From the NCBI RefSeq assembly GCF_001465545.3, contig NZ_CP013480.3, positions 2,728,001 to 2,792,000 on the forward strand: a DNA stretch of 64,000 nt, read 5' to 3'. The notes under the pieces were generated by a model. It made no database searches. It saw only the letters and a program-made list of their open reading frames with translations, and had not been told where the DNA came from. The position numbers and the translations under genes are program-made. This stretch comes from Pandoraea norimbergensis. Lineage in GTDB: Bacteria; Pseudomonadota; Gammaproteobacteria; Burkholderiales; Burkholderiaceae. Every line of letters begins with the position of its first letter. Within the stretch, counting starts at the first letter, position 1. Below are positions 16,445-26,996 of this stretch, one piece after another.

Positions 16445-17746
16445 ATGAAGACCACCCTCTACGCGACGTGTGTTGCCGTGCTGTTGCTCGGCATCGCCCC
16501 GGCAAATGCACAGCCCGCCGCCAGCGCACCCGGCGCCGTCACCTCGCTCACGCTGGCACAAGCCATGCAGCGCGCACTCGAGAACAACATCGGCCTGAAA
16601 GTCGCGCGACGCGAAATCGATGCGCAGTCGAGCGCGCTTATTCAAGCCGGTGCGCGACCGAATCCCTCGCTGTCGATCCTTCAGGAGGACTTTCGCAGCA
16701 CCGCGCGCACGACGACGACACAACTCACGCAGCCGATCGAACTCGGTGGACAGCGCCAATGGCGTGTCGAGGCTGGGTCAGCCGCGCAGCGTGCGGCCGA
16801 GCTGGACGCGCAGGCGAGCGAAGCCTCGGTACGCAGCGAAGTTGTCGTGCGCTATTTCGAGACGCTGGCAAGCACTGAGCTGGTCGAGCTGGCCACGCAG
16901 ACGGCCAGCATCGCGCAGGAAACTTTCGTTGCCGTGCAGCGCCGCGTGAAAGCGGGCAAGGTCTCGCCCGTCGATGAAGGGCGCGCACAAATCGCCGCCA
17001 ACAACGCACAGATCGAATTGGCCAGCGCGAACGCCGCACGCGATCGCGCTCGCGCACGGCTCGCTCAGGTACTTAGCGTGGGCGAGGGGCAGTTACCCGG
17101 CACATTGTCTGGCAGTCTGGAGTCGCTGCCGATGCTGCCCGAATGGTCGCGTCTCGCGGCGGCGCTCGACACCACGCCTGCGGTGCGATCGGCAAGCGAG
17201 GAAATCCAGCGTCGTGACGCGCTCGCAAAACTGGAGCGCGCGCAACGCATCCCCGATTTGAGCGTCACCCTCGGTCTGAAACGTGTGACCGACGGCGCAC
17301 GCACAGACAATCAGGCGGTCGTTGGGCTCTCGATTCCCTTGCCGATCTTCGACACCCGGCGCGGCGCCACGCTGGAGGCCGCACAACGCGCCGACATCGC
17401 ACGTGACGCCTACCTCGGCGTTCGCCAGCAACAGCAGCAGACGCTCACGAGCGCCTACGCGGAGTTCACGGCGGCGCGCGAAGCCGCCCGCAGGCTCCGA
17501 GAGGACATCCTGCCTCAAGCCCAGAGCGCCTACGACGCTACGCGGCGCGGCTTCCTGCTCGGGAAGTTCGGTTTTCTCGACGTGCTGGATGCGCAACGCA
17601 CGCTCGCGATGGCCCGCTCTCAGTACATCACCTCTGTCGCTAGCGCGTACAGCGCCTACGCCACCGTCGGTCAGGCCGTCGGTGGCAGCGTCGACGGCGT
17701 TTCGCTCCTGTCGGCCGATCGTCTGACCCAACCGCAATATCAGTGA
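16445..17746 (+). CDS. czcC: Outer-membrane factor of a heavy-metal RND efflux system (CzcC-like)
   Basis: A 433-residue TolC-family protein, the outer-membrane channel of a tripartite metal exporter. A signal peptide (MKTTLYATCVAVLLLGIAPANA) is followed by two long Ala/Gln/Arg-rich helical repeats. Markers are SLTLAQAMQRALENNIGLKV near residue 36, ARPNPSLSILQEDF, and in the second half VGLSIPLPIFDTRRG and LGKFGFLDVLDAQRTL, as in CzcC. First gene of czcCBA; the adaptor gene starts nine bases after its stop. Expression is probably controlled by the box upstream and the two-component system downstream. Confidence 0.9.
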   Translation: MKTTLYATCVAVLLLGIAPANAQPAASAPGAVTSLTLAQAMQRALENNIGLKVARREIDAQSSALIQAGARPNPSLSILQEDFRSTARTTTTQLTQPIELGGQRQWRVEAGSAAQRAAELDAQASEASVRSEVVVRYFETLASTELVELATQTASIAQETFVAVQRRVKAGKVSPVDEGRAQIAANNAQIELASANAARDRARARLAQVLSVGEGQLPGTLSGSLESLPMLPEWSRLAAALDTTPAVRSASEEIQRRDALAKLERAQRIPDLSVTLGLKRVTDGARTDNQAVVGLSIPLPIFDTRRGATLEAAQRADIARDAYLGVRQQQQQTLTSAYAEFTAAREAARRLREDILPQAQSAYDATRRGFLLGKFGFLDVLDAQRTLAMARSQYITSVASAYSAYATVGQAVGGSVDGVSLLSADRLTQPQYQ

Positions 17747-17755
17747 GGAATCCTC

Positions 17756-19027
17756 GTGCAACGAGCAAAGAAGTGGATCGTTTTTGGCGGCATCGCCGCA
17801 CTGTGTGTGGGTATCGGTGTCAGCGTCATTCGTGCCGACGGGCGTCAATCGCCGTCAACGCCCGACTCGAAGGCCGCCAACGCGGCGAAGCAGGATGCGC
17901 ATGCCGATCATGACGACGCGAAGGCGTCGGGCGCTGCCCACGGTGAGGGCGATGACGATCATGACGACCATGCCGACGAGGCCAAGGCTGGTGGCGACGA
18001 GCGTGTGACGCTGACCGACGCGCAACAGTCGGCTGCGGGCATCGAGATCAAGACAGCGGGGGCGGCTCAGATTTCCGAGCAAATGGAATTGCCCGGCGAA
18101 GTTCGCTTCAACGAGGACCGGACGGCGCACGTGGTGCCGCGCGTGCCGGGCGTGGTCGAGCGGGTCAACGTGAGTCTCGGGCAGCAGGTCAAGCGCGGTG
18201 ACGTGCTCGCGGTGCTGTTCAGCACACAAGTGTCGGAGCAACGGGCGGAACTGCTCACCGCGCAGGAGCGCAGAGCCGGTGCGCTCAAGACGTACGAGCG
18301 CGAAAAGATGTTGTGGGAAGAAAAGATCTCGGCAGAACAAGACTTCATCGCCGCACAACAGGTCTTGCGGGAAGCGGACATTGCAGTGCGCAATGCCCGG
18401 CAAAAGCTGAGTGCCGTGGGCGCGAGCGCTGCGTCCGGTGACGGGTTGAACCGGATTGAACTGCGTGCGCCGTTCGACGGCACCGTCGTGGAGAAGCACG
18501 CTGCGCTGGGCGAAGCCGTCACGGAGACGGCCAACCTGTTCACGCTGTCCGATATGGGCACTGTGTGGGCCGAGATCGCCGTACCGTCCCAATCGCTTGG
18601 TGCGGTGCGCGTGGGCACCCCCGTGACCGTGCGCTCGACCGCCTTCGATTCACAGGCGAAGGGCACCGTGGCCTACGTCGGCTCGCTGCTGGGCGAACAG
18701 ACTCGCACGGCCAAGGCGCGGGTGTCGCTTGAGAACCCGGACCGCATGTGGCGTCCCGGCGTGTTCGTGAATGTCTTCATCGGTACGAGTCAGGTCAATG
18801 TGCCGGTGGCGGTTGCCGAGGCAGCGATTCAGACCGTCGAGGGCCGCACGGTCGTCTTCGTCAAGACGGCGCAGGGGTTTGTCGCCACGCCGGTGAAGAC
18901 CGGTCGCCGCGACGACACGCACGTCGAAATCGTCAGCGGACTGGCACCCGACACCCCCTACGTGGCCGCCAACAGCTTCGTGCTCAAAGCCGAACTCGGC
19001 AAGAGCACGGCTGAGCACAGCCACTGA
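17756..19027 (+). CDS. czcB: Periplasmic adaptor of a heavy-metal RND efflux system (CzcB-like)
   Basis: A 423-residue membrane-fusion protein that joins the inner-membrane pump to the outer-membrane channel. It starts with GTG 17756 (GAGGAATCC before it). An N-terminal membrane anchor (WIVFGGIAALCVGIGVSVI) is followed by a His/Asp-rich stretch (residues about 45-80, with DHDD and DDDHDDH) that probably binds metal. Then come the lipoyl halves and barrel (VVPRVPGVVERVNVSLGQQV; LRAPFDGTVVEKHAALGEAV), a coiled-coil hairpin between them, and VWAEIAVPSQSLGAVRVG. The C-terminal His pair (AEHSH) may also bind metal. CzcB adaptors typically carry such acidic His-rich segments. Confidence 0.92.
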   Translation: MQRAKKWIVFGGIAALCVGIGVSVIRADGRQSPSTPDSKAANAAKQDAHADHDDAKASGAAHGEGDDDHDDHADEAKAGGDERVTLTDAQQSAAGIEIKTAGAAQISEQMELPGEVRFNEDRTAHVVPRVPGVVERVNVSLGQQVKRGDVLAVLFSTQVSEQRAELLTAQERRAGALKTYEREKMLWEEKISAEQDFIAAQQVLREADIAVRNARQKLSAVGASAASGDGLNRIELRAPFDGTVVEKHAALGEAVTETANLFTLSDMGTVWAEIAVPSQSLGAVRVGTPVTVRSTAFDSQAKGTVAYVGSLLGEQTRTAKARVSLENPDRMWRPGVFVNVFIGTSQVNVPVAVAEAAIQTVEGRTVVFVKTAQGFVATPVKTGRRDDTHVEIVSGLAPDTPYVAANSFVLKAELGKSTAEHSH

Positions 19028-19044
19028 GCCCCGGAGCCAGACGC

Positions 19045-22000
19045 ATGTTCGAACGCATTATTCAGTTCTCGATTGCGCACCGCTGGCTGGTGCTGATCGT
19101 CACGCTCGCCGTCGCCATTGCCGGTGTCTTCGCCTATCAGCGACTGCCCATCGATGCGGTGCCCGACATCACCAACGTGCAGGTGCAGATCAACACGAAT
19201 GTGCCCGGATACTCACCGCTCGAAGCGGAGCAGCGCGTCACGTATCCGATCGAGACCGCGATGTCGGGCCTGCCGGGGCTTGAGCAAACGCGCTCGATGT
19301 CGCGCTATGGCTTGTCGCAGGTCACGGTCATCTTCAAGGACGGCACCGACATCTATTTTGCCCGCCAACTCGTGGGCGAACGCATCGCACAGGCGCGCGA
19401 GAAATTGCCCGCCGGCATCAACCCGGAGATGGGCCCGATCTCCACCGGGCTAGGGGAAATCTATCTCTGGACGGTCGAGGCTTCGCCCGACGCGCGCAAG
19501 CCCGACAACACCCCCTACACGTCGACCGATCTGCGCGAAGTGCAGGACTGGATCATCAAGCCGCAGCTTCGTAGCGTGCCCGGTGTCACCGAGATCAATA
19601 CGATCGGCGGCTTTGCCAAGGAGTATCAGATTGCGCCGGACCCGGCGCGGCTGATCGCTTACGGGCTGACGTTTACCGACGTCGTGCGCGCATTGGAGCG
19701 CAACAACGCCAACGTGGGGGCGGGTTACATCGAGCGGCGCGGGGAGCAGTATCTGGTTCGCGTGCCTGCACAAGTCGAAAGCGCGGAGGACATCGGCAAC
19801 GTCGTCCTCAACAACGTGAACGGTGTTCCGGTACGGGTGAAGGACGTTGCAGAGGTCTCACTCGGGCGTGAACTGCGCACCGGCGCCGCGACTGAGAACG
19901 GCCGCGAGGTCGTGCTCGGCACGGTGTTCATGCTGATCGGCGAGAACAGCCGCACCGTGTCGCGTGCCGTGTCGGAAAAGATGATCTCGATCAACAAGAG
20001 CCTGCCGCCCGGCGTCTCCGCCATTCCGGTGTACGACCGCACCGTGCTGGTGGAAAAGGCGATTGCGACCGTCAAGAAGAACCTGCTTGAAGGCGCGGCG
20101 CTGGTGATCGCCATTCTTTTCCTGTTCCTCGGCAATCTGCGTGCCGCGCTGATCACCGCGCTCGTGATTCCGTTGTCCATGCTGATGACCTTTACCGGCA
20201 TGGCGGCCGGCCGGGTCAGCGCCAATTTGATGAGCCTCGGCGCACTCGACTTCGGCATCATCGTCGACGGGGCGGTCGTGATCGTCGAGAACTGCGTGTT
20301 GCGGCTCGCGCATGCGCAGCGGGCGCATGGCCGCCCGCTCACCATGCAGGAGCGCTTGCATGAGGTCTACGCCGCAGCGCGTGAAGCCAGACGCCCGTTG
20401 CTGTTCGGTCAAGCCATCATCATGGTGGTCTATCTGCCGATCTTTGCCCTCACAGGTGTTGAAGGGAAGATGTTCCACCCGATGGCAATCACCGTAGTCA
20501 TGGCGTTGGGCGCGGCAATGGTGCTCTCGGTCACGTTCATTCCTGCGGCGGTGGCGGCCTTTATCGGCAACCGGGTGGAGGAGAAAGAGAACCGCGTCAT
20601 GGGGGCCGCGCGCCGTCTATATGAACCCGCGCTTGACTGGGCTTTCGGAAACGCTCGCGTCGTGCTGGCCGGTGCCGTCATCGCCGTGCTCATGACATTC
20701 GGCCTGGCAACCCGGCTGGGCAGCGAATTCATGCCGAATCTCAATGAAGGCGATCTCTCGATTCAGGCGTTACGCATTCCGGGCACCAGTCTCACGCAGT
20801 CGGTGCAGATGCAGCAGCAGTTGGAAAAGGCGTTGATCTCGCAATTGCCGGAAGTCGAGCGCGTGTTTGCGCGAACCGGCACCGCAGAGGTCGCTTCGGA
20901 CCCGATGCCGCCAAACATTTCCGACGGCTACATCATGCTCAAGCCGAAGAGCGCATGGCCCGATCCGAACAAGACGCGCGAGCAACTGATTGAAGAGGTC
21001 ACTCGTGTCGCGCAATCGATTCCGGGCAGCAACTACGAGTTCTCGCAGCCGATCCAGCTTCGCTTCAACGAGTTGATTTCCGGCGTGCGCAGCGATGTGG
21101 GCGTGAAGATATTCGGCGACGACATGAACGTGCTGAACGAAGTGGCTGGCCGCATGAGCGCGCGATTGCAAGCGATTCCGGGCGCGACGGAAGTCAAGGT
21201 CGAGCAGACATCCGGGCTGCCGATGCTGACGATCAACATCGACCGGGCGAAGATTGCACGTTACGGCATCAACGTTGCGGATGTGCAGGACACGGTCGCC
21301 GCCGCGCTTGGCGGGCAGACGGCGGGCACGTTGTTTCAGGGGGATCGCCGGTTCAGCATCGTCGTGCGCCTGTCGGATAACGTGCGCGAGAACCTCGATG
21401 CGATCCGGCGCTTGCCGATCTCGCTCCCCGCTGCGAGTGCGGCAACGCCACGCGGCGACGGTGTCGTGGGCGACCCGGCAATGCAACGTGCCGCGTTCAT
21501 TCCGCTGTCCGAAGTCGCCACGCTGGATCTGAGCCCCGGCCCGAACCAGATCAGTCGCGAGAACGGCAAACGCCGAATCGTGGTGAGCGCGAATGTGCGG
21601 GGCCGCGATCTGGGATCGTTTGTCGAAGACGCGCGCGTCGAGATCGAGAAAGTTGCGCTGCCTGCCGGGTACTGGACGGCTTGGGGCGGCCAGTTCGAGC
21701 AGTTGCAGTCGGCGTCCGACCGGTTGAAGATCGTCGTGCCGGTGGCGTTGTTGCTGGTGTTTGCGCTGCTGTTCGCCATGTTCAACAACGTGCGCGACGG
21801 TCTGATCGTGTTCACGGGCATTCCGTTTGCCCTGAGCGGCGGGTTGGTCGCGCTGTGGTTGCGTGGCATTCCGCTCTCCATCACGGCGGCGGTAGGCTTT
21901 ATCGCGCTTTCAGGCGTGGCGGTGCTCAACGGTCTGGTGCTGATATCCTTCATCCGGAATCTCCGAGACGGCGGAAGCCCGTTGGACGTGGCCGTTCGGG

Positions 22001-22269
22001 AAGGCGCGCTGACGCGCCTGCGCCCGGTGCTGATGACGGCACTGGTCGCGTCGCTCGGTTTTGTGCCCATGGCGATTGCCACGGGCACGGGTGCTGAGGT
22101 GCAGCGCCCGCTGGCGACCGTTGTCATTGGTGGCATTCTGTCTTCCACCATGCTGACCTTGCTGGTGCTGCCTGTGCTCTATCGTGCCGTATGCCGGCGC
22201 GAGGCGCAGGGCGGGACGGCCAATCGTTGGGTTGCCCGGATGGGACGTAAATTCCGCCGGCAGAGTTAG
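19045..22269 (+). CDS. czcA: Heavy-metal efflux RND pump, CzcA family
   Basis: A 1074-residue inner-membrane proton/metal antiporter. The family start [20 protein letters not shown], the first periplasmic loop with [18 protein letters not shown], and the fourth membrane segment with [18 protein letters not shown] are all present. The last is the D-F-G-x3-D-G-A-x3-x-E-N signature of divalent-cation (Co/Zn/Cd) pumps, with the two Asp and the Glu needed for proton coupling. It differs from the A-x-G-A-M-x-D-A pattern of the Cu/Ag pumps CusA/SilA. Twelve membrane segments are expected and the length is usual. Third gene of czcCBA; the response regulator starts 26 bases after its stop. Confidence 0.95.
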   Translation: MFERIIQFSIAHRWLVLIVTLAVAIAGVFAYQRLPIDAVPDITNVQVQINTNVPGYSPLEAEQRVTYPIETAMSGLPGLEQTRSMSRYGLSQVTVIFKDGTDIYFARQLVGERIAQAREKLPAGINPEMGPISTGLGEIYLWTVEASPDARKPDNTPYTSTDLREVQDWIIKPQLRSVPGVTEINTIGGFAKEYQIAPDPARLIAYGLTFTDVVRALERNNANVGAGYIERRGEQYLVRVPAQVESAEDIGNVVLNNVNGVPVRVKDVAEVSLGRELRTGAATENGREVVLGTVFMLIGENSRTVSRAVSEKMISINKSLPPGVSAIPVYDRTVLVEKAIATVKKNLLEGAALVIAILFLFLGNLRAALITALVIPLSMLMTFTGMAAGRVSANLMSLGALDFGIIVDGAVVIVENCVLRLAHAQRAHGRPLTMQERLHEVYAAAREARRPLLFGQAIIMVVYLPIFALTGVEGKMFHPMAITVVMALGAAMVLSVTFIPAAVAAFIGNRVEEKENRVMGAARRLYEPALDWAFGNARVVLAGAVIAVLMTFGLATRLGSEFMPNLNEGDLSIQALRIPGTSLTQSVQMQQQLEKALISQLPEVERVFARTGTAEVASDPMPPNISDGYIMLKPKSAWPDPNKTREQLIEEVTRVAQSIPGSNYEFSQPIQLRFNELISGVRSDVGVKIFGDDMNVLNEVAGRMSARLQAIPGATEVKVEQTSGLPMLTINIDRAKIARYGINVADVQDTVAAALGGQTAGTLFQGDRRFSIVVRLSDNVRENLDAIRRLPISLPAASAATPRGDGVVGDPAMQRAAFIPLSEVATLDLSPGPNQISRENGKRRIVVSANVRGRDLGSFVEDARVEIEKVALPAGYWTAWGGQFEQLQSASDRLKIVVPVALLLVFALLFAMFNNVRDGLIVFTGIPFALSGGLVALWLRGIPLSITAAVGFIALSGVAVLNGLVLISFIRNLRDGGSPLDVAVREGALTRLRPVLMTALVASLGFVPMAIATGTGAEVQRPLATVVIGGILSSTMLTLLVLPVLYRAVCRREAQGGTANRWVARMGRKFRRQS

Positions 22270-22295
22270 TGGTTCAACGTCAACTTAGGAACGAA

Positions 22296-22979
22296 ATGCG
22301 CATTCTTGTCGTCGAGGACGAGCACAAGACGGGGCAGTACCTGAAGAAGGGGCTGACGGAGGCTGGCTATGTCGTCGACCTCGCCGTCGACGGCGTGGAC
22401 GGTCTGCACATGGCCACCACACTCGCGTACGACCTTGTTGTCCTCGACGTCATGCTGCCGGGCAAGGACGGCTGGCAGGTGCTGGCCGAACTCCGGGCGC
22501 GCCGCCACACGCCGGTGCTGTTTCTGACCGCGCGTGACGATCTCGACGAGCGCATCAAGGGACTCGATCTCGGCGCTGACGATTACATGACGAAACCGTT
22601 CGCGTTTGCCGAGTTGCTGGCGCGCGTGCGGACCATCTTGCGCCGTGGGCGCACGCGTGAGCCCGACGTCTTGCAGATCGGCGATCTCGAATTGAATCTG
22701 CTCGGTCACAAGGCAGTGCGCCAAGGCACGAGCATTACGCTGACGGCGAAGGAATTCCTGCTGCTGGCCTTGTTGATGCGACGCCACGGCGAGATATTGC
22801 CGAGAAGCCTGATTGCCTCGCAGGTCTGGGACGTCAACTTCGACAGCGATACCAATATTGTCGATGTGACGATGCGACGCCTTCGCGCCAAGATCGATGA
22901 TCCGTTTGCCACGAAGATGATTCATACCGTCCGAGGCATGGGCTACGTGCTGGAACTTCGCGAGCCTCGCGAATCATGA
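22296..22979 (+). CDS. czcR: Heavy-metal response regulator (CzcR/CopR-like, OmpR family)
   Basis: A 227-residue OmpR/PhoB-type regulator. Receiver domain: [20 protein letters not shown] with the acidic pair, [15 protein letters not shown] with the phospho-acceptor Asp at about residue 51, LFLTARDD and the Lys of DDYMTKPF. The winged-helix DNA-binding domain covers about residues 125-225 ([33 protein letters not shown]). The frame is open to 22269, but ATG 22296 is the family start and follows AGGAACGA. It probably binds the boxes upstream of czcC and the DUF4148 gene. It overlaps the sensor kinase by four bases (ATGA). Confidence 0.93.
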   Translation: MRILVVEDEHKTGQYLKKGLTEAGYVVDLAVDGVDGLHMATTLAYDLVVLDVMLPGKDGWQVLAELRARRHTPVLFLTARDDLDERIKGLDLGADDYMTKPFAFAELLARVRTILRRGRTREPDVLQIGDLELNLLGHKAVRQGTSITLTAKEFLLLALLMRRHGEILPRSLIASQVWDVNFDSDTNIVDVTMRRLRAKIDDPFATKMIHTVRGMGYVLELREPRES

Positions 22980-24445
22980 CGAACGCTGCCGAACCGCTAC
23001 GGCATGCCCGGTCGATGCGCGCCAGACTCACGCTGTTTATCGCTGGCTGCATGTTCACTGTGCTGGCGCTCATGGGCTTGTATCTCTACTTCGCACTGGC
23101 AGAACAACTGCGTGCACGCGCCCATCAGGACCTTCTCGGCACTGTCAGTTCGTTGCGCTCGGAGCTCAGAGGCATCACTGACAAGTCGGAGATCGGTGCC
23201 AATCCGCGCCGATGGTACGACGCGACGCACGGGCATCAGAATCTGGACTTCGCCGTGCTGGATGCCAGCGGGAAGACGTTGATCGCGAGTCGTGGCTACC
23301 GTGCCCCCGCAACGGCGCTGACGTACGTCGACAGCCACAACATTCCGCATGAGCGCCACGTTCAGAAGATCGCTAACGCTGAGTTAGGCGTCCGGCTGCG
23401 TTATGTCGCGGCCGACGACGTCATCGGACAAGGCGGCGAGCACGTCATGATCGTGGTGCAACTCGATCCGCGAGAGCAGGTCAACGTGCTGGCCAGTTTC
23501 GCGCTCACGGCAGTGGTGGCGTTGATTGTGGGCACGTTGCTGGTGGCGGCCATGGCGTACTGGTTGGTGACCCTCGGATTAAAACCCTTGCGCACGCTCA
23601 CACAGGCCGCCGAGCAGGTATCGAGCGAACGGCTTGGCCAGCCGCTGGCGGACGACGACACCCCGGCAGAGCTGCGCGACCTCTCGCACGCGTTCAATCG
23701 CATGCTCGCCCGGCTGAACGATTCCTTTACGCGGCTTTCGCAGTTCTCGTCCGATCTGGCGCATGACCTGCGCACGCCGCTATCGAACCTGATGGGTGAG
23801 TCACAGGTCGCCCTTTCACGGGAGCGCACGCCAGCGGAGTACAAGGCAATTCTCGCGTCGAACATCGAGGAATGCGAGCGGCTGTCGCACATGATCACGT
23901 CGATGCTGTTTCTGGCGCGTGCCGATGCCGCCCACGCGAAATTGCAACGGGAACCCACGGCATTGCACGAGCTTGCGGCGTCGATTGCCGAGGACTTCGC
24001 GCCGATGGCGGAGGAGGGTGGTCTGACGATGCAGGTCAGCGGCGATGCCGTCTGCGTCGTCGATCGAGGGTTGGTGCGCCGTGCGCTCGCCAACTTGCTG
24101 ACCAATGCGATTCGCCATTCACGCCCGGGCAGCACGATATCGATACGTTGCTCGGCATTCCCCGACGGTGCTGAAATTGCCGTCCACAATCAGGGCGACG
24201 TGATCCCCGAAATACATCTGCCGAGAATCTTCGACCGCCTGTACCGCGTGGACCCGTCGCGCCATAACGACGGCAGCACACGAACCACAGGTACCGGCTT
24301 GGGGCTCGCCATCGTCAAATCGATCATGGAACTGCATGCCGGCTCAGTGACCGCGACAAGCGACGCCACTGCCGGGACAGAGTTTCGCCTGCATTTTCCG
24401 GCGAAGGCGGGTGGCCTCACGTCGTCGGTACCGCGCGCCCTATAG
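22976..24445 (+). CDS. czcS: Heavy-metal sensor histidine kinase (CzcS/CusS-like)
   Basis: A 489-residue membrane histidine kinase. First membrane segment about residues 18-40, periplasmic sensor about 41-165, second segment about 168-192, then HAMP ([14 protein letters not shown]). The phospho-acceptor box is [16 protein letters not shown] (His near residue 263), followed by N-box [10 protein letters not shown] and G-box [16 protein letters not shown]. This matches the heavy-metal sensor kinase family (CusS/CopS/IrlS). It should phosphorylate the regulator encoded just upstream. Its last 29 bases overlap the end of the converging anti-sigma-factor gene. Confidence 0.93.
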   Translation: MTNAAEPLRHARSMRARLTLFIAGCMFTVLALMGLYLYFALAEQLRARAHQDLLGTVSSLRSELRGITDKSEIGANPRRWYDATHGHQNLDFAVLDASGKTLIASRGYRAPATALTYVDSHNIPHERHVQKIANAELGVRLRYVAADDVIGQGGEHVMIVVQLDPREQVNVLASFALTAVVALIVGTLLVAAMAYWLVTLGLKPLRTLTQAAEQVSSERLGQPLADDDTPAELRDLSHAFNRMLARLNDSFTRLSQFSSDLAHDLRTPLSNLMGESQVALSRERTPAEYKAILASNIEECERLSHMITSMLFLARADAAHAKLQREPTALHELAASIAEDFAPMAEEGGLTMQVSGDAVCVVDRGLVRRALANLLTNAIRHSRPGSTISIRCSAFPDGAEIAVHNQGDVIPEIHLPRIFDRLYRVDPSRHNDGSTRTTGTGLGLAIVKSIMELHAGSVTATSDATAGTEFRLHFPAKAGGLTSSVPRAL

Positions 24446-25124
24446 ACAGGATGGGCCCCGTCGGACGCCCGATCGGCGACCCGTTGGGCGGCTCAAGCGT
24501 GATCTCGAACAGTTGATTGGGTTGCATCGGCGGCAGGCGATCGAGTGAAATTTCCAACGATTCGCCCGCTTGTACCAGACCCAACGACATCGGCGCGGAC
24601 CAGCCATCGGCCTTGGTCCAGAACTGCAACGCCTTGGCGGGCTGCACTTCCTGCGACTTCAGCGGTATCAGGCGCAGTTTCCGGTTCGCGCCGACTTGCA
24701 CCAGCCACGCCGGTGTCTTGTCCTGCGGCGACATGAGCACGACGACAAATTGCGGCACCGGTGCCGGTGTACGAAGCTGGACGCCGAGCACCACCGCAAG
24801 CACCACCGTTGCAAACGACGCGGCAAGGGCGCCGGTACGCCAGAATCGAACGCTGTTCCACCAGCGCCCCCATCCTTGGGCGCCTGTGGTTGACGTGCTT
24901 CTGCGGATTCTCGGCCAAAGCTGTTTTGAAGGCGGCAAGGGCGCCACGGTGTCGGCCAGTGGCTGGAGTCGCGCTTCCCACTCGGCGACTTTGGCGGTCA
25001 ACACGGGTTCGTGGCGCAGACGCGCCTGCACGGCTTGCCGTTGCGCCCATGGCAGGGTGCCGACGACGTATTCGCCCGCAAGATCGTCGAGCGCGTTAAG
25101 TTCTTCTGGCGTCATCCCATGCAC
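24417..25124 (-). CDS. Anti-sigma factor, RskA type
   Basis: A 235-residue membrane anti-sigma factor. The cytoplasmic N-terminal part (LNALDDLAGEYVVGTLPWAQ) is the anti-sigma domain. A single membrane segment lies at about residues 92-113 (TGALAASFATVVLAVVLGVQL), and a periplasmic RskA domain follows (FWTKADGWSAPMSLGLVQAG, then FEITLEPPNGSPIGRPTGPI). It should hold the ECF sigma factor encoded just upstream at the membrane until a signal triggers cleavage. The sigma and anti-sigma frames overlap. ATG 25124 and ATG 25115 are both possible starts, and the latter gives an ATGA overlap. Confidence 0.88.
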   Translation of the reverse strand: MHGMTPEELNALDDLAGEYVVGTLPWAQRQAVQARLRHEPVLTAKVAEWEARLQPLADTVAPLPPSKQLWPRIRRSTSTTGAQGWGRWWNSVRFWRTGALAASFATVVLAVVLGVQLRTPAPVPQFVVVLMSPQDKTPAWLVQVGANRKLRLIPLKSQEVQPAKALQFWTKADGWSAPMSLGLVQAGESLEISLDRLPPMQPNQLFEITLEPPNGSPIGRPTGPILSIGRAVPTT

Positions 25125-25714
25125 TCACGTAGCGATTGCAGACCGCGTCGCACCCACGCTTTGACACTGCCGAGGGGCGAGCGGAGCCGCTCGGCGATTT
25201 CGCTGTGGGTATAGCCGTCGAGATAAGCGTGAAGAATGCTGGCACGTGGCGACGCGTCGAGCCGTTCCAGACATTCGCCGAGGCGGCCCAGCATTAGCGG
25301 ATCGACCGAAAATGAATTCGAAGCCGCTTCATGCACGGCATCGGTACTCACATGGGCATCAAGGGTTTCGTCGTCCATATCGACCTCACGCTGACGCCCC
25401 CGGATGGCATTCAAGGCCTGATGCCGGACGATGCTGAAAATCCAGCCACGCCCCGAGCCACGGGCGGCGTCGAAGCTGGCCGCGTTGGTCCACAGGCTGA
25501 CGAAGGCATCGTGCAGGACGTCTTCGGCCAATTGCCGGTCGCGCACAATGCGCTGGGCCACGCCGAGAAGGTAGGCGCCATCGCGCTCATAAAGCCGCTG
25601 TAGCGCCCGACGATCCTTGCTGCCACACGCGGCAATCAATGATTCGTAGTCAAAATCATCCTTCTCGTCGTGCACGGGCACCTCTCGGAAGTCATCGGCG
25701 ATATGTCTTGGCAC
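25112..25714 (-). CDS. ECF RNA polymerase sigma factor (SigK-like)
   Basis: A 200-residue extracytoplasmic-function sigma factor. Region 2 contains AQRIVRDRQLAEDVLHDAFVSLW and GWIFSIVRHQALNAIRGR. Region 4 contains ILHAYLDGYTHSEIAERL and GSVKAWVRRGLQSLRECMG. The pairing with an RskA-type anti-sigma factor supports a SigK-like group. The start is GTG 25714. It lies 52 bases after the DUF3455 gene and is probably read from the promoter of that gene, which would make it autoregulated. Three promoters nearby share CTGCATCC-N17-GTA, which resembles the CCATCC-type -35 known for mycobacterial SigK. Confidence 0.93.
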   Translation of the reverse strand: MPRHIADDFREVPVHDEKDDFDYESLIAACGSKDRRALQRLYERDGAYLLGVAQRIVRDRQLAEDVLHDAFVSLWTNAASFDAARGSGRGWIFSIVRHQALNAIRGRQREVDMDDETLDAHVSTDAVHEAASNSFSVDPLMLGRLGECLERLDASPRASILHAYLDGYTHSEIAERLRSPLGSVKAWVRRGLQSLRECMG

Positions 25715-25766
25715 GCAATACAGATCGACTACGTCTTCCGCAAAATGCCCGTGGCTCAGACATGTG

Positions 25767-26315
25767 TCAAGCGGCTTTCCAGAAAATGTAGTCGGCCTGG
25801 TACTTCACCTTCTCCTTGGCGCCCTTCGTTGCCGTAGCGCAAGCGGACGTCGGCGCCACGCCACCTTGTGTGGCGAGCCGCTGGATATAGGTGACACCCT
25901 GCATGGCGCCCGGGCCGGAGGCCGGGTTTGCCTTGACCAATTGCAACGGGATGCTGCCTGCACCGGCGGGCGATATCGCGACCTGTGTGGCAGTGACCTT
26001 GGAACCGTCATTGGATTCCCACGTCGCGGGCGGGCCGTAGTACTTGCCGACGGCATTGCCGCTGCGGTCCATCAACACCGCGTCCGGGCCGATGAAAGTC
26101 CATTCCCACTGGCCTGCGGTGTCTTTCTTTTCCCGGCATTCGTAAAGAATTTCGCCTTTGCCGACGGTTTGCAGAGCAATCGTGTGACCGTCGGGGACAT
26201 TGACCGCTGCTGCCACCGGGGCTGGCGTACCTGACGTGCCGGCCATCGGCACGTTCTGAGCGCAAGCGGCGAGCAGGGTGGAGGCGGCGAGGCTGACTGA
26301 GACTATGCGCATCAT
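25767..26315 (-). CDS. DUF3455 lipoprotein
   Basis: A 182-residue exported protein. The signal sequence ends in a lipobox (STLLAACAQ), so it is likely a lipoprotein. The body contains DGHTIALQTVGKGEILYECR, WEWTFIGPDAVLMDRSGNAV and KYYGPPATWESNDGSKVTA, the features of DUF3455. Function unknown. The frame is open upstream to 26384, but the lipoprotein signal fixes the start at ATG 26315 or 26312. It has its own ECF-type promoter at 26377-26405 and lies directly upstream of the sigma-factor gene. Confidence 0.85.
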   Translation of the reverse strand: MMRIVSVSLAASTLLAACAQNVPMAGTSGTPAPVAAAVNVPDGHTIALQTVGKGEILYECREKKDTAGQWEWTFIGPDAVLMDRSGNAVGKYYGPPATWESNDGSKVTATQVAISPAGAGSIPLQLVKANPASGPGAMQGVTYIQRLATQGGVAPTSACATATKGAKEKVKYQADYIFWKAA

Positions 26316-26376
26316 GGCAAAACTCCTGTGTCGGATCGAGTCGTTTGGCGCCCTGAATATCGGGTCGCTACCTTCT

Positions 26377-26405
26377 CTACACACGAGATGCCGATCTGGA
26401 TGCAG
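26377..26405 (-). promoter_or_regulatory. ECF-type promoter of the DUF3455-sigma-anti-sigma unit
   Basis: On the minus strand CTGCATCC (plus-strand GGATGCAG, 26398-26405), 17 bases, then GTAG (plus-strand CTAC, 26377-26380). The -35 and the spacing are identical to two promoters at 27639-27731. It lies about 60 bases before the DUF3455 start. Confidence 0.6.
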
Positions 26406-26426
26406 ATGAATGCAAATTTTTCGAAA

Positions 26427-26993
26427 TCAGTTGCCGCCGAGCAATTGCTTGCGAAGCGACGGCGCGCGGGTGCGTGGGTCGAGCCAGATACCGAAGAACG
26501 CCTGCGCGAAGGCCGGATCGTCAATTTCCGCCGATACGTTCCCGTTGAGATAGAACCGCGCCCCACGCCCCGGTAGATAGACGCCGCAAAGCTCGTCTCC
26601 GCGAGACACATCACCGAAGGCGCGTCGCATCGCGTCGCGCCATGCTGATAGCGTTGCGTCAGCAATCGGCTGTGTCGCCAGTCGCTGAATCTCGTCAATG
26701 CCTGTTGAGACGATGCGCGCACCGCTGAGGCTGCGCTCGTACGTCAACGACAGCGCAAACGGGATATCGGAAGACAGCGGTGCAATGGAGGCCTTGGGGG
26801 CCCAAAGCTCAGCCCGGTAAAGGCAGAAGCCCAGCACGCAAAATTCTCCCGCACCGATGTGGCGAGCCCCGGCGATGTCGTCGCGGCACCCGGCCCGTGC
26901 GTTGGAAACCGAGCCGGCAGCGATCAGGGAGACCGCGCACACCCAAGAGATGGCGAGGCGGCGGGTGGTCAACAGGGGGGAGGTCAGGATCAC
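26427..26993 (-). CDS. Chalcone-isomerase-like exported protein
   Basis: A 188-residue protein with a signal peptide ending SVSNARA. The mature part has GAGEFCVLGFCLYRAELWAP, IPFALSLTYERSLSGARIV and CGVYLPGRGARFYLNGN, the pattern of bacterial chalcone-isomerase-like proteins (periplasmic, of unknown ligand and not known to be enzymes). The gene starts three bases after the lipocalin stop, so the two are one operon. Such proteins with lipocalins are known neighbours of ECF sigma systems that respond to envelope or oxidative stress. Confidence 0.82.
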   Translation of the reverse strand: MILTSPLLTTRRLAISWVCAVSLIAAGSVSNARAGCRDDIAGARHIGAGEFCVLGFCLYRAELWAPKASIAPLSSDIPFALSLTYERSLSGARIVSTGIDEIQRLATQPIADATLSAWRDAMRRAFGDVSRGDELCGVYLPGRGARFYLNGNVSAEIDDPAFAQAFFGIWLDPRTRAPSLRKQLLGGN

Positions 26994-26996
26994 CTG